DNA of 22,208 bases. Origin: Zetaproteobacteria bacterium. Its GTDB lineage: Bacteria; Pseudomonadota; Zetaproteobacteria; Mariprofundales; Mariprofundaceae. The stretch lies in assembly GCA_021545665.1 (NCBI GenBank), contig JAJRTX010000226.1, forward strand, positions 1-22,208, in the 5' to 3' direction. Under the pieces are notes generated by a model. That model was not told where the DNA came from. It worked only from the letters and a program-made list of their open reading frames with translations, and did not search any database. Both the position numbers and the translations under genes were made by a program. How positions within the stretch are numbered: the first letter of the stretch is position 1; every line of letters begins with the position of its first letter. Shown here piece by piece: positions 6,529 to 14,211 of this stretch.

Positions 6529-7659
6529 ATGAGTGTAGAGCGAATCCCGGTATTTAAACCGTACATTGGTGTTGATACGATCAACCATGTGGTTGATGCT
6601 TTAGATATTGGTTGGCTAGGGATGGGAGGTGCTACCCAGGAGTTTGAACGGTGTATCGCTGATTATCTTGGGCTTGGTGATCGTAAAGTTGTTGCGACCA
6701 ATACAGGCACATCTGCCCTCCATATTGCTCTTCTGGTTGCAGGGGTTGGTTCAGGGGATGAGGTTATTACTCCGTCGTTTAATTATGTTGCTGATCATCA
6801 AGCAGTGCGTATGACAGGTGCGCAAGTAGTGATGTGTGATATTGCAGATGATAATCTAGGGATTAACTGTGAAAAAGCGGAGAAGCTAATTACTCCACGA
6901 ACCAAAGCTATCATTCCTTTGCATTTTGCTGGGTTGCCCTGTGACTCAAAAGAGGTGTACCAGCTGGCCGAGAAGTATGAGTTGCGAGTTATCGAAGATG
7001 CAATGCATGCATTTGGAACTAAGATAAATGGCCAGATAATTGGTTCTTTTGGAGATATAGCCTGCTTTAGTTTTGACCCAGTAAAAATAATCACCAGCAT
7101 TGATGGGGGTTGTGTTGTAGTTAATTCTGAAGAGGAGTTGATAAGACTTCAGCATCTGAGGCTGCTTGGCGTAAACAAAGACACTACAGAGCGGTACAAG
7201 AACAAACGAGCCTGGGACTATGATGTAACAAGTGAAGGGTACCGTTATCATCTGACAAATATCATGGCGAGTATTGGTGTATCTCAGATCAAACGAATCG
7301 ATGAGTTTATCTCCTCTCGGCAAGATGTGTGCAGGCGTTATAACGAATCGTTCTTATGTCTTGAAGGCATAAAAGTCCCTCCAACTAATTATTCTGATGT
7401 CTCTCCCTTCATTTACAGTTTGCGTGTATTAGATGATCAGCGAGAGAGATTTATTGCTCATATGGACAAGTGGGCAATTGATGTAGGTATTCATTTTGTC
7501 CCGGTTCATCAACACACTTACTTTTCTAATGCGCCTCGTGGTGATATGTCGGTTACTGATGAAGTGGTTAAGGAGGTGGTGACTTTGCCGCTGCACTCAT
7601 TGATGCAGGAAGCCCATGTTGAGCGCGTAATTGAAGCTGTTGAAAGTTTTTTCAAGTAA
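6529..7659 (+). CDS. DegT/DnrJ/EryC1/StrS-family PLP sugar aminotransferase
   Basis: A 376-residue fold-type I PLP enzyme. T-N-T-G-T-S-A-L-H (57-65) binds the PLP phosphate, D157 in I-E-D-A-M-H-A-F-G contacts the pyridine nitrogen, and K186 in F-S-F-D-P-V-K-I-I-T is the Schiff-base lysine. Having lysine there rather than the histidine of RfbH/ColD argues for transamination of a keto sugar, not 3-dehydration. The wording L-H-F-A-G-L-P-C-D resembles the PseC/ArnB side of the family more than typical perosamine synthase. The likely reaction is keto to amino at C-4, with glutamate as donor. Substrate could be the CDP-4-keto-6-deoxy-C-methyl sugar of this operon or, alternatively, the GDP-4-keto-6-deoxymannose made by Gmd. 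It starts four bases after the CmcI-like gene. Confidence 0.88.
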   Translation: MSVERIPVFKPYIGVDTINHVVDALDIGWLGMGGATQEFERCIADYLGLGDRKVVATNTGTSALHIALLVAGVGSGDEVITPSFNYVADHQAVRMTGAQVVMCDIADDNLGINCEKAEKLITPRTKAIIPLHFAGLPCDSKEVYQLAEKYELRVIEDAMHAFGTKINGQIIGSFGDIACFSFDPVKIITSIDGGCVVVNSEEELIRLQHLRLLGVNKDTTERYKNKRAWDYDVTSEGYRYHLTNIMASIGVSQIKRIDEFISSRQDVCRRYNESFLCLEGIKVPPTNYSDVSPFIYSLRVLDDQRERFIAHMDKWAIDVGIHFVPVHQHTYFSNAPRGDMSVTDEVVKEVVTLPLHSLMQEAHVERVIEAVESFFK

Positions 7660-7703
7660 ATTGTAGATTGCCAGAGAATGCTAAACATGAAGGTGCTTTA
7701 TAA

Positions 7704-9428
7704 ATGATTGAGCTTCACCCCTTGCTCAAGGGTCTGCTTCGTCCAATTTGGGAGAAGCAGCAGGTTGCGATTGGTAAGCGGAAAGCGAAAGGCAAACTGC
7801 CAAACTGGTCAGAAGTAACGACGCAGGATCATGAACTGTGGTCTCATGCTTTGATGGGAGTCAAAAATGGTTCTCGAGTATTGATGGCTACTGCTGTTGG
7901 TGGGCACTCACAGTTTACGGTACTGGAGAGCGCTATTAACATTGCTTTGACGCTACGAGGAGCTAAAGTAGACACATTGCTTTGCGATACTGCTATGCCA
8001 GGCTGCCAGCGTGCAAAGATATCTGCTATTACACCACAGGCGCTTACAGATTATGATTTGAAGGACGTATTCTGTCCAGGATGCGTAGCCACAGGTGAGC
8101 ATGTATTTTCAATCCCTGGTCTTAGCATCTTACGAATGAGCGAATACATTAGTGATGAGGAGCGGGAACAGGCGCGAGAGACGTCATTGGATGTTCCAGC
8201 TGATGATATCGTAAACTACACTTTGGATGGATTGCCTATCGGAGAACACGCTCTGGCAGGCGCACTGCGTTACTATGGTGTTGGCGATCTGTCTCTTGAG
8301 CCAGAGGGTGAGCTCGTATTGCGAAGGTATCTCGAGTCATCATTATTGACTGCATACTGCATACAACGCTTGCTGAAGGAAAACAAATATGATGTGGTCG
8401 TTAATAACCATGGGATTTATGTTCCCCATGGAATAGTTAGCGCCGTGTGTCGCAGCAATAATGTGCGTACAGTCTCATGGAACCTAGCCTATCGAAAACA
8501 ATGTGCCATTTTTAGTCACAATGATACCTATCATCACACACTGATGAATGAACCAACTGGTGTCTGGGAAAATATGCAATGGTGCCAGAAAAATGAAGTA
8601 GATATTATGGACTATCTGAAGAGTCGTCAAAATGGAAGCCGGGACTGGATCTGGTTTAACCGTGATGCAGATGGTGATATGAATAGGTTTGCCAAGGAGG
8701 TTGGATTGGATTGGTCTCGGCCAGTCATTGGCATGTTAACCAACGTGGTGTGGGATGCACAGTTGCATTATCCGGCCAATGCATTTCCAAATATGGTTGA
8801 TTGGGTGATGCGCACGGTTTCTTATTTTAGAGATCATCCCGATTTGCAGCTATTGATTAGAATCCACCCCGGTGAATTGGCTCCCCCGGGTGGATCGACC
8901 GTCTCACGGCAGCCTATTGCGGAAGAAATTGTTAACACTTTCCAGGATATGCCAAAAAACGTCTTTATTATTGGGCCAGAGAGTACGATTAGCACTTATG
9001 CAGCAATGGAGAAATGTGATTCAGTGTTGATCTATGGCACCAAGACGGGTGTTGAGCTTAGTAGTATGGGTATCCAGGTGATTGTTGGTGGTGAGGCATG
9101 GATTCGAAATAAGGGAATTACGATGGATGCCTCTAGTTTAGAAGAGTACTTTAATCTTCTCGACAATCTTCCTTTGGGTGAGCGTATGGATGAAGTGCAA
9201 ATTCAACGAGCGCGCAAGTATGCTTACCATTTCTTTTTTAGACGAATGATTCCGTTGCCGTTTTTAGAGCCGCGCCCGGAGGCTTGGCCACCATTTGAAG
9301 TGGCGGTTGATGAACTCAGTGATCTTTCGCAGGGTAAGCTCAAGGGATTGGATGTGATCTGTGACGGGATACTTAATGGTACTCCATTTATCTATTCAGC
9401 AGAAGAAGTAGGGCTTCATGATAAGTAA
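7704..9428 (+). CDS. Uncharacterised GT-B-like glycosyltransferase with conserved cysteines (copy 1)
   Basis: A 574-residue protein, clearly homologous to the product of 17508-19259. The C-terminal half looks like the KpsS/CDP-glycerol-transferase type of GT-B fold: L-L-I-R-I-H-P-G-E (383-391) with an HP motif, then I-Y-G-T-K-T-G-V-E-L (443-452) and I-V-G-G-E-A-W (460-466). The N-terminal half has V-G-G-H-S (65-69), C94 and C101 in L-L-C-D-T-A-M-P-G-C, and C124-x2-C127, resembling a metal or Fe-S site, plus N-N-H-G-I-Y-V-P-H-G (234-243). No signal peptide or membrane segment is visible. It follows the aminotransferase by 44 bases and overlaps the next gene by 11. It is most likely a cytosolic transferase for one of the sugars made here; its donor and acceptor are unknown. 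Confidence 0.7.
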   Translation: MIELHPLLKGLLRPIWEKQQVAIGKRKAKGKLPNWSEVTTQDHELWSHALMGVKNGSRVLMATAVGGHSQFTVLESAINIALTLRGAKVDTLLCDTAMPGCQRAKISAITPQALTDYDLKDVFCPGCVATGEHVFSIPGLSILRMSEYISDEEREQARETSLDVPADDIVNYTLDGLPIGEHALAGALRYYGVGDLSLEPEGELVLRRYLESSLLTAYCIQRLLKENKYDVVVNNHGIYVPHGIVSAVCRSNNVRTVSWNLAYRKQCAIFSHNDTYHHTLMNEPTGVWENMQWCQKNEVDIMDYLKSRQNGSRDWIWFNRDADGDMNRFAKEVGLDWSRPVIGMLTNVVWDAQLHYPANAFPNMVDWVMRTVSYFRDHPDLQLLIRIHPGELAPPGGSTVSRQPIAEEIVNTFQDMPKNVFIIGPESTISTYAAMEKCDSVLIYGTKTGVELSSMGIQVIVGGEAWIRNKGITMDASSLEEYFNLLDNLPLGERMDEVQIQRARKYAYHFFFRRMIPLPFLEPRPEAWPPFEVAVDELSDLSQGKLKGLDVICDGILNGTPFIYSAEEVGLHDK

Positions 9429-10347
9429 AAATAAAAATCTTTCCCGCATCACTCGTGGTCTGAAGAAGGCTTTTAGCGGCGGTAATCCCGTGACGAATGT
9501 AAAGAACATCTCCAATTCGCTCAGCCTGATAGAGCAGTATAAGAAGAATGGCTACATTCCTTGGACACCAGGATATGCAAAGTTCAAAAATGTTCTGATG
9601 ATCGAAACACTCGCCGACAAGGGCCAGATGGAGCTGTTTCGTCAAGGCAAGCCGCTCCCTGCTGGCTATGGCAGGCGTGTTGATGAACGAGTGGTGGAGT
9701 GTCCGTGGGCGATTTCTAAGGTCAAGCCTGGCCCTGGCTTGTTGCTGGACGCTGGTTCTGTATTAAATACACCGATGTTCCTTGATGCGCCAGAACTCAG
9801 CCAGCAAAAAATTATCATCTACTCGCTGGAAATGGATTCGGTGCGCCTTAATCCACGCTTGTCCTATCTGCATGGTGACTTCCGTGAGCCGGTACTGCGA
9901 GACAACATCTTCGATAATATTGTGTGCATCAGCACGGTGGAACACATCGGCATGTGGCCCATCCCCAAGCCTCCTTATGAGGTCACACTCAAGCAACCTC
10001 AGCCAGAGAAGGACTTGTTGGCTTATCATGGAGTCATGAAGACTTTCCACGATTTGCTCAAGCCGGGTGGACGTTTATTGCTGACTGTACCCTATGGTAA
10101 GGCGGAGGATCAGGACTGGTTGCAGGTCTTCGGCGCGAAACAGATTGAAAGCGTAAAACAATCCTTTGGTGGGGGATGCCTTTCCGAAACCTATTATCGT
10201 TATGCTGCTGACGGCTGGCATACGGCCACGCCAGAAGAATGTAAGGATCTAGAGTATTTTAATATTGTTCGTACGCCTGAGTTTGGGCCTGATTTTGCCG
10301 CTGCGGCACGTGCAGTCGCATGCTTGGAGCTCGTTCGAAATACATGA
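9418..10347 (+). CDS. Class I SAM-dependent methyltransferase
   Basis: A 309-residue protein. L-L-L-D-A-G-S-V-L-N (108-117) is the SAM-binding motif I, Y-L-H-G-D-F (150-155) the later acidic contact, D-N-I-V-C-I-S-T-V-E-H-I-G (166-178) motif II, and L-L-K-P-G-G-R-L-L-L-T-V-P (from about residue 213) motif III of class I methyltransferases. The first 60 residues are basic and of no recognised domain. The ATG at 9418 overlaps the end of the preceding gene by 11 bases, and its stop overlaps the next gene by ATGA, so the three are probably translated together. Its likely role is O-methylation of a sugar in the glycan; the position methylated cannot be read. The DNA here is noticeably richer in GC than the genes before it. 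Confidence 0.78.
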   Translation: MISKNKNLSRITRGLKKAFSGGNPVTNVKNISNSLSLIEQYKKNGYIPWTPGYAKFKNVLMIETLADKGQMELFRQGKPLPAGYGRRVDERVVECPWAISKVKPGPGLLLDAGSVLNTPMFLDAPELSQQKIIIYSLEMDSVRLNPRLSYLHGDFREPVLRDNIFDNIVCISTVEHIGMWPIPKPPYEVTLKQPQPEKDLLAYHGVMKTFHDLLKPGGRLLLTVPYGKAEDQDWLQVFGAKQIESVKQSFGGGCLSETYYRYAADGWHTATPEECKDLEYFNIVRTPEFGPDFAAAARAVACLELVRNT

Positions 10348-11753
10348 AACCAGAAAATAAAAAAAGTGTTACGGTAGCCATTGACTCGCAAATATCAGCA
10401 AATGCTTCAGGTGGAACAGAGACTGCTCTGCTCTCTCTTTTGCTGGCGCTCGGCGCATCAAAAACCTGTGACCGCTTTGTTCTATTAGGGTTGAAAGGGC
10501 ACGATCAGGAATTGGTTCCCTTTATGGGGGCGAATATGAAAAAGATGGTCTGGCCTGCAAGTTATCGCTGGTACGACCCGGCAGCAGCAAAAACTGCAGG
10601 CATGAAACCGCGCTGGCAAAAATTGCAGGCAGCCTTGGGGCCACTGGGCGGGATTGTTCTAAAAATTAGTTATTACTACGCCCACAATACGCCGCTGACA
10701 CCTAAGGCGCAACGGCTGGCTCGGAGCGCCGGGCCTTTGCGATTCATGGTGCCACCTGCTTATCGTCTCTATCGGGGCATACGCGATGAGGCCACCCGGC
10801 CCATGGTGGCTGCTCGTGCCGATAAGATCCTCCGGTCAAAAGGGGTTGAGGTCGTTCATTTTCCTTACCCGTTGCATTTTGAAACCTCCTTGCCGTATGT
10901 ATATGAGCCCTGGGGGTTGCCGCACCATCACCAGCCGGATTGTTTCCAACCTGGTGAGGTGGGATGGATGGATGAGCTTTTTGGCAAAGGTTGCCGCCAA
11001 GCTTCAATGGTAGTCACCGCCACACGCTGGGTAAAAAAGGATATTGTTTCAAAATATGGTATCGCGCCTGAGCGAATTGCGGTGATCCCACGCCTGCCAC
11101 GGTTTGATCATGCTGAACACTTCATGGACAAAGCAGCAGCACTTGCCGGCCTTCCCGAGTCATTTGCGCTTTTCCCTTCAGCTGCATGGGTTACCAAAAA
11201 CCATATTCGGTTGATCCGTGCCTTCGCCAAATTACGCGATGATCATGGCGTATCGTTCAATCTGGTCTGTACGGGTCGCACCAACACGCCAGAGTTCGCA
11301 CAGATCAAAAAAGAGATTGCACTAAATAAGCTTGAAAAGAATGTGCAGTTTCTGGGCGTGATTTCGGTTGAGCACCTCAACACTTTGTACAAAAATGCTA
11401 AATTTCTTGTGCACCCTTCCATATTTGAGGGTCTTGGATTGCCCTTGCTGGAGGCCTTCCATAATGGATTGCCGGTATTAGCTTCGACTGCTGCTTGCAT
11501 TCCCGAAGTAGTAGGTGACGCTGCTATGCTATTCGATCCATTCGATGAAGCTGATATCACGCGAGCTTTATTAGAAGGGGTGCGCAGCCCTGAAATGCTC
11601 AATGATTTGCGTGCCAAGGGAACCCATCGCATTAAACATGAGTTTCCAAACCCGAACAAGATCGCAAAAATGTTCATGACGGTATACCGGCATGCGGCAA
11701 GCCAGCCGCTGGATGATGCACAAGATGCATTGCTCCAAGAAATGTTAGCGTGA
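10344..11753 (+). CDS. GT4-family glycosyltransferase
   Basis: A 469-residue retaining GT-B enzyme of the GT4 (glycosyl transferase group 1) family. The donor-binding domain carries F-E-G-L-G-L-P-L-L-E (361-370), the E-x7-E motif, followed by G-L-P-V-L-A-S and E-V-V-G-D-A-A. The N-terminus has the expected acceptor-domain glycine loop S-G-G-T-E-T (22-27). The ATG at 10344 overlaps the previous stop (ATGA) and gives a normal first strand; an ATG at 10320 in the same frame lies inside the upstream gene and lacks a ribosome site. With mannosyl- and related transferases in this family, it probably adds one backbone residue in the cytosol before export. Sugar specificity cannot be told. Confidence 0.87.
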   Translation: MKPENKKSVTVAIDSQISANASGGTETALLSLLLALGASKTCDRFVLLGLKGHDQELVPFMGANMKKMVWPASYRWYDPAAAKTAGMKPRWQKLQAALGPLGGIVLKISYYYAHNTPLTPKAQRLARSAGPLRFMVPPAYRLYRGIRDEATRPMVAARADKILRSKGVEVVHFPYPLHFETSLPYVYEPWGLPHHHQPDCFQPGEVGWMDELFGKGCRQASMVVTATRWVKKDIVSKYGIAPERIAVIPRLPRFDHAEHFMDKAAALAGLPESFALFPSAAWVTKNHIRLIRAFAKLRDDHGVSFNLVCTGRTNTPEFAQIKKEIALNKLEKNVQFLGVISVEHLNTLYKNAKFLVHPSIFEGLGLPLLEAFHNGLPVLASTAACIPEVVGDAAMLFDPFDEADITRALLEGVRSPEMLNDLRAKGTHRIKHEFPNPNKIAKMFMTVYRHAASQPLDDAQDALLQEMLA

Positions 11754-11782
11754 TATGCCGACTTGGCAATTAGGTGGCTAGT

Positions 11783-12682
11783 ATGGGTTCAAAACTTCAC
11801 CCTGAGGATAGTGCTAACCATTATCGCAATGTCTCTGCCAGCGACGATGCCCCCTTGGAGGGCGATGATGTAGTGGTGATTCAACCAGGGAGTACGCTGG
11901 GTCGCCTCGGTATACCGCAGGTCTGGAAGAACAAGTATCTTCTAAAATTCTTCATACTCCGCTCTATCCGTGGTCGTTACCGACCAACCAGCATGGGTTA
12001 CGGCTGGATAATTTTCAGGCCACTCCTCCTGAGTTTTGTATACATTGGGGTGTTTGGTTATCTGGTTGGGATTGAGACTAGCTCGGTTCCGTTCCCGCTA
12101 TTTGTTTTTCTTGGAATTAGCCTCTATCTGTTCTTTTCTGGCACCGTCTCGGATACCGCAGCATCGCTGACCAGTAATGCTGGAATCATGAGTAAAGTTT
12201 ATTATCCACGACTGATCATCCCGCTTACATCATTGTTTGTAAACATTGTGGACTTGGGTGCATCATTCGTGGTTGTTATAGTTTTGATGGCAATCTATGG
12301 GATCTTGCCTGGCTGGAATATTGTTTTTTTTCCGTTGTTTATTATCGGGTTCGCGGTTTCATCATTTGCTCTGGGGCTGATCCTTGCATCTCATTCCATT
12401 GAGCGTAAGGACATCATGATGGCTTTGCCGGTAATTATGAGGGTGATGGTCTATGCAATGCCGTGCGTCTATCCGGTTACAATGGTTCCAGAGCACCTGA
12501 TTGATGTTTATTTTCTCAACCCCTGGGCATCAATTATCCAGGGCATACGCTGGTCATTATTGGGCGATATTGCCCCGCCTGTGTGGTCACTGTGGTGGGC
12601 TGGAGTGATTATGGTGGCTGGTTTGTTCTATGGTTTGGTCGCCTTCATTCGTACGGAGCGAACCATGGTTGACTCCTTGTGA
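11783..12682 (+). CDS. wzm: Polysaccharide ABC transporter permease (Wzm)
   Basis: An inner-membrane subunit of the ABC-2 type, about 299 residues from the ATG at 11783. AGGTGG at 11772-11777 sits at a suitable distance and favours this ATG over the in-frame GTG at 11774. The first 60 residues are hydrophilic, ending with K-F-F-I-L-R-S-I-R-G-R-Y; then about six hydrophobic segments follow, for example I-I-F-R-P-L-L-L-S-F-V-Y-I-G-V-F-G-Y, F-V-F-L-G-I-S-L-Y-L-F-F, V-V-V-I-V-L-M-A and V-I-M-V-A-G-L-F-Y-G-L-V. The N-terminal extension is somewhat longer than in the simplest Wzm. With the following ATPase it should export the lipid-linked polysaccharide across the inner membrane. Confidence 0.92.
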   Translation: MGSKLHPEDSANHYRNVSASDDAPLEGDDVVVIQPGSTLGRLGIPQVWKNKYLLKFFILRSIRGRYRPTSMGYGWIIFRPLLLSFVYIGVFGYLVGIETSSVPFPLFVFLGISLYLFFSGTVSDTAASLTSNAGIMSKVYYPRLIIPLTSLFVNIVDLGASFVVVIVLMAIYGILPGWNIVFFPLFIIGFAVSSFALGLILASHSIERKDIMMALPVIMRVMVYAMPCVYPVTMVPEHLIDVYFLNPWASIIQGIRWSLLGDIAPPVWSLWWAGVIMVAGLFYGLVAFIRTERTMVDSL

Positions 12683-12695
12683 GAAAGCAATAAGA

Positions 12696-13868
12696 ATGAG
12701 TGCTACAGTAATTAGCGTAAATGGCCTGGGAAAACGCTATATGGTGGGGAAGACCCCCCATTGGGCGTTCCGTGATATTTCCTTTGAAGTGCAGCAAGGG
12801 GATGTGCTGGGCATTGTCGGGCGGAACGGTGCGGGGAAAACAACTCTTCTTCGTGTGCTTTCGCGTATTACGGATCCAACTGAAGGAAGCGCTCGCATTC
12901 GGGGGCGTATCGGAACTTTACTTGAGACCGGAACGGGCTTTCATCCAGAACTCACTGGCCGAGAAAACATATTTTTAAACGGTACTATCCTCGGAATGCG
13001 ACCGCATGAGATCAAACTGAAGTATCATGAAATTGTGGGTTTTTCCGGTGTTGGAAAGTTCATTGATGCTCGTGTGAAGACCTATTCCTCTGGAATGCGT
13101 TCCCGTCTGACTTTTGCAGTTGCAGCTCATCTTGATACTGAAATATTGATGGTAGATGAGGTGTTGGCGGTTGGCGATATTGCATTTCAGGAAAAATGTC
13201 TAAATAAGATGGATCAGTTGACACAGCACCAGGAGAGAACCATCTTGTTTGTCAGTCATAGCATGGGAGCTATTCAATCATTGTGTAACCGAGCTATCTT
13301 GATTGAGGATAGCACGCTACATACTGAAGGCTGCACAGAAGCTGTTATAGATGCTTACAACCAGCTTTTGCTTGGGCCCCAAGGGGAAGCCGACTTGAAG
13401 GCGGCTCAGCGTCGCCCTGGCTCTGGTCAAGTGCGCTTTACCGGTATGCAGATTGAAGATATAGATGGAAACTCTGTGAGCACTATTCCTGCAGGTACAG
13501 GTGCCCGTGTCGTATTTGATTATGAGAATAATCTGGAGCAGCCGTCTGATGATGTTATCTTGACCTTGGTTTTTGTTGGTAGCAGAGGTACGCGCTTGTT
13601 TGGCTTGCCCAGTGATATTGTTCGTTCGGAATTATCTCTGGACAAGAGATGTGGCCAGTTTATTTGTACTATTCCAAAACTACCCTTGTTACCAGGTAAT
13701 TATGATGTAGTGGCTAGTTGTATAGTTAACCGTGAACTGACTGATAAAATTATAAACACATGTCATATCACAGTGTCTGATAATGACTATTTTGGCACCG
13801 GGCGGCTTCAACAGGGGAACTTTGGAGATATACTGGTTGATTTTAAATGGGATTGTATCGGGGCTTAA
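12696..13868 (+). CDS. wzt: Polysaccharide ABC transporter ATPase with C-terminal carbohydrate-binding domain (Wzt)
   Basis: A 390-residue ATPase from the ATG at 12696, 13 bases after the permease gene; the frame continues upstream but only inside that gene. Walker A is G-R-N-G-A-G-K-T (42-49), the ABC signature Y-S-S-G-M (130-134), Walker B I-L-M-V-D-E (150-155) and the switch histidine H188. Residues from about 240 to 390 form the extra domain found in long Wzt proteins such as those of E. coli O8/O9a, where it binds the modified non-reducing end of the finished chain and so licenses export. This long form predicts that the polymer carries a terminal mark. The methyltransferases of the cluster are natural candidates for making that mark. 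Confidence 0.93.
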   Translation: MSATVISVNGLGKRYMVGKTPHWAFRDISFEVQQGDVLGIVGRNGAGKTTLLRVLSRITDPTEGSARIRGRIGTLLETGTGFHPELTGRENIFLNGTILGMRPHEIKLKYHEIVGFSGVGKFIDARVKTYSSGMRSRLTFAVAAHLDTEILMVDEVLAVGDIAFQEKCLNKMDQLTQHQERTILFVSHSMGAIQSLCNRAILIEDSTLHTEGCTEAVIDAYNQLLLGPQGEADLKAAQRRPGSGQVRFTGMQIEDIDGNSVSTIPAGTGARVVFDYENNLEQPSDDVILTLVFVGSRGTRLFGLPSDIVRSELSLDKRCGQFICTIPKLPLLPGNYDVVASCIVNRELTDKIINTCHITVSDNDYFGTGRLQQGNFGDILVDFKWDCIGA

Positions 13869-13973
13869 TTAATAGGGTGCAGATGGGTGCTTTATTTGCT
13901 CATGTTGATGCTGCTTATTAAAGTGAAGAAGGCTGGTTTATTGTTTATTGTTTCAAACCGCTAGTCAAAACTA

Positions 13974-13987
13974 TGCACTTTAGTGCA
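13974..13987 (+). repeat. Small hairpin TGCACT-TT-AGTGCA
   Basis: A perfect 6-bp inverted repeat with a 2-base spacer. With its flanks (CTATGCAC then TTTAGTGCACC) it resembles the larger hairpin at 14212-14242. The base change in the left arm (C in place of G) is matched by the complementary change in the right arm. Confidence 0.4.
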
Positions 13988-14034
13988 CCAAAAGTAGGCG
14001 TTCTAGGCTAGGCTTTAGCTGCTACACATCTTAA

Positions 14035-14121
14035 TTTGGCACAGAGAACGCAGAGGCCTCAGAAATATAATGCATTTATAAGTTATTTTCACTCTGTGAT
14101 CGCTGTGTTCTCTGTGTCAAA
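14035..14121. repeat. Imperfect inverted repeat of the 'cacagagaac' type
   Basis: The left arm 14035-14053 (TTTGGCACAGAGAACGCAG) is the reverse complement of 14103-14121 at 17 of 19 positions; both differences are C-to-T, which would keep G-U pairs in RNA. The arms flank about 50 bases of AT-rich sequence. Similar cacagag-rich inverted repeats occur as dispersed intergenic elements in many environmental bacteria (recalled, not searched). Confidence 0.55.
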
Positions 14122-14141
14122 AAAGAAAAAGGAAAGGATTA

Positions 14142-14181
14142 GTGTTGATAGCAGAATTATGTACTACGAAGATATCAACAC
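14142..14181. repeat. 9-bp inverted repeat GTGTTGATA / TATCAACAC
   Basis: The perfect arms at 14142-14150 and 14173-14181 are separated by 22 bases. A second 7-bp pair, CAGAATT (14152-14158) and AATTCTG (14182-14188), overlaps it in a way that could not form at the same time, so two alternative foldings exist. Confidence 0.45.
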
Positions 14182-14211
14182 AATTCTGAAGCGACTTTCA
14201 GCCGTTCTGAA

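Noticed and set aside
6529..7659. RfbH/ColD-type 3-dehydrase (3,6-dideoxyhexose route)
   Set aside because: The PLP position is lysine (K186), not the histidine that defines the dehydrases, so a 3,6-dideoxyhexose pathway is not supported.
11243..11677. 144-codon minus-strand frame inside the GT4 gene
   Set aside because: Antisense shadow of the GT4 donor domain.
11783..12682. Wzx flippase (Wzy-dependent pathway)
   Set aside because: The membrane protein has about six segments and an ABC-2 permease layout and is followed by an ATPase; no Wzy-like polymerase occurs in the window.
14037..14051. Sigma-54-like site, TGGCAC then GC at the right spacing
   Set aside because: The -12 element reads ACGC instead of TTGC, and the sequence is explained by the left arm of the inverted repeat.
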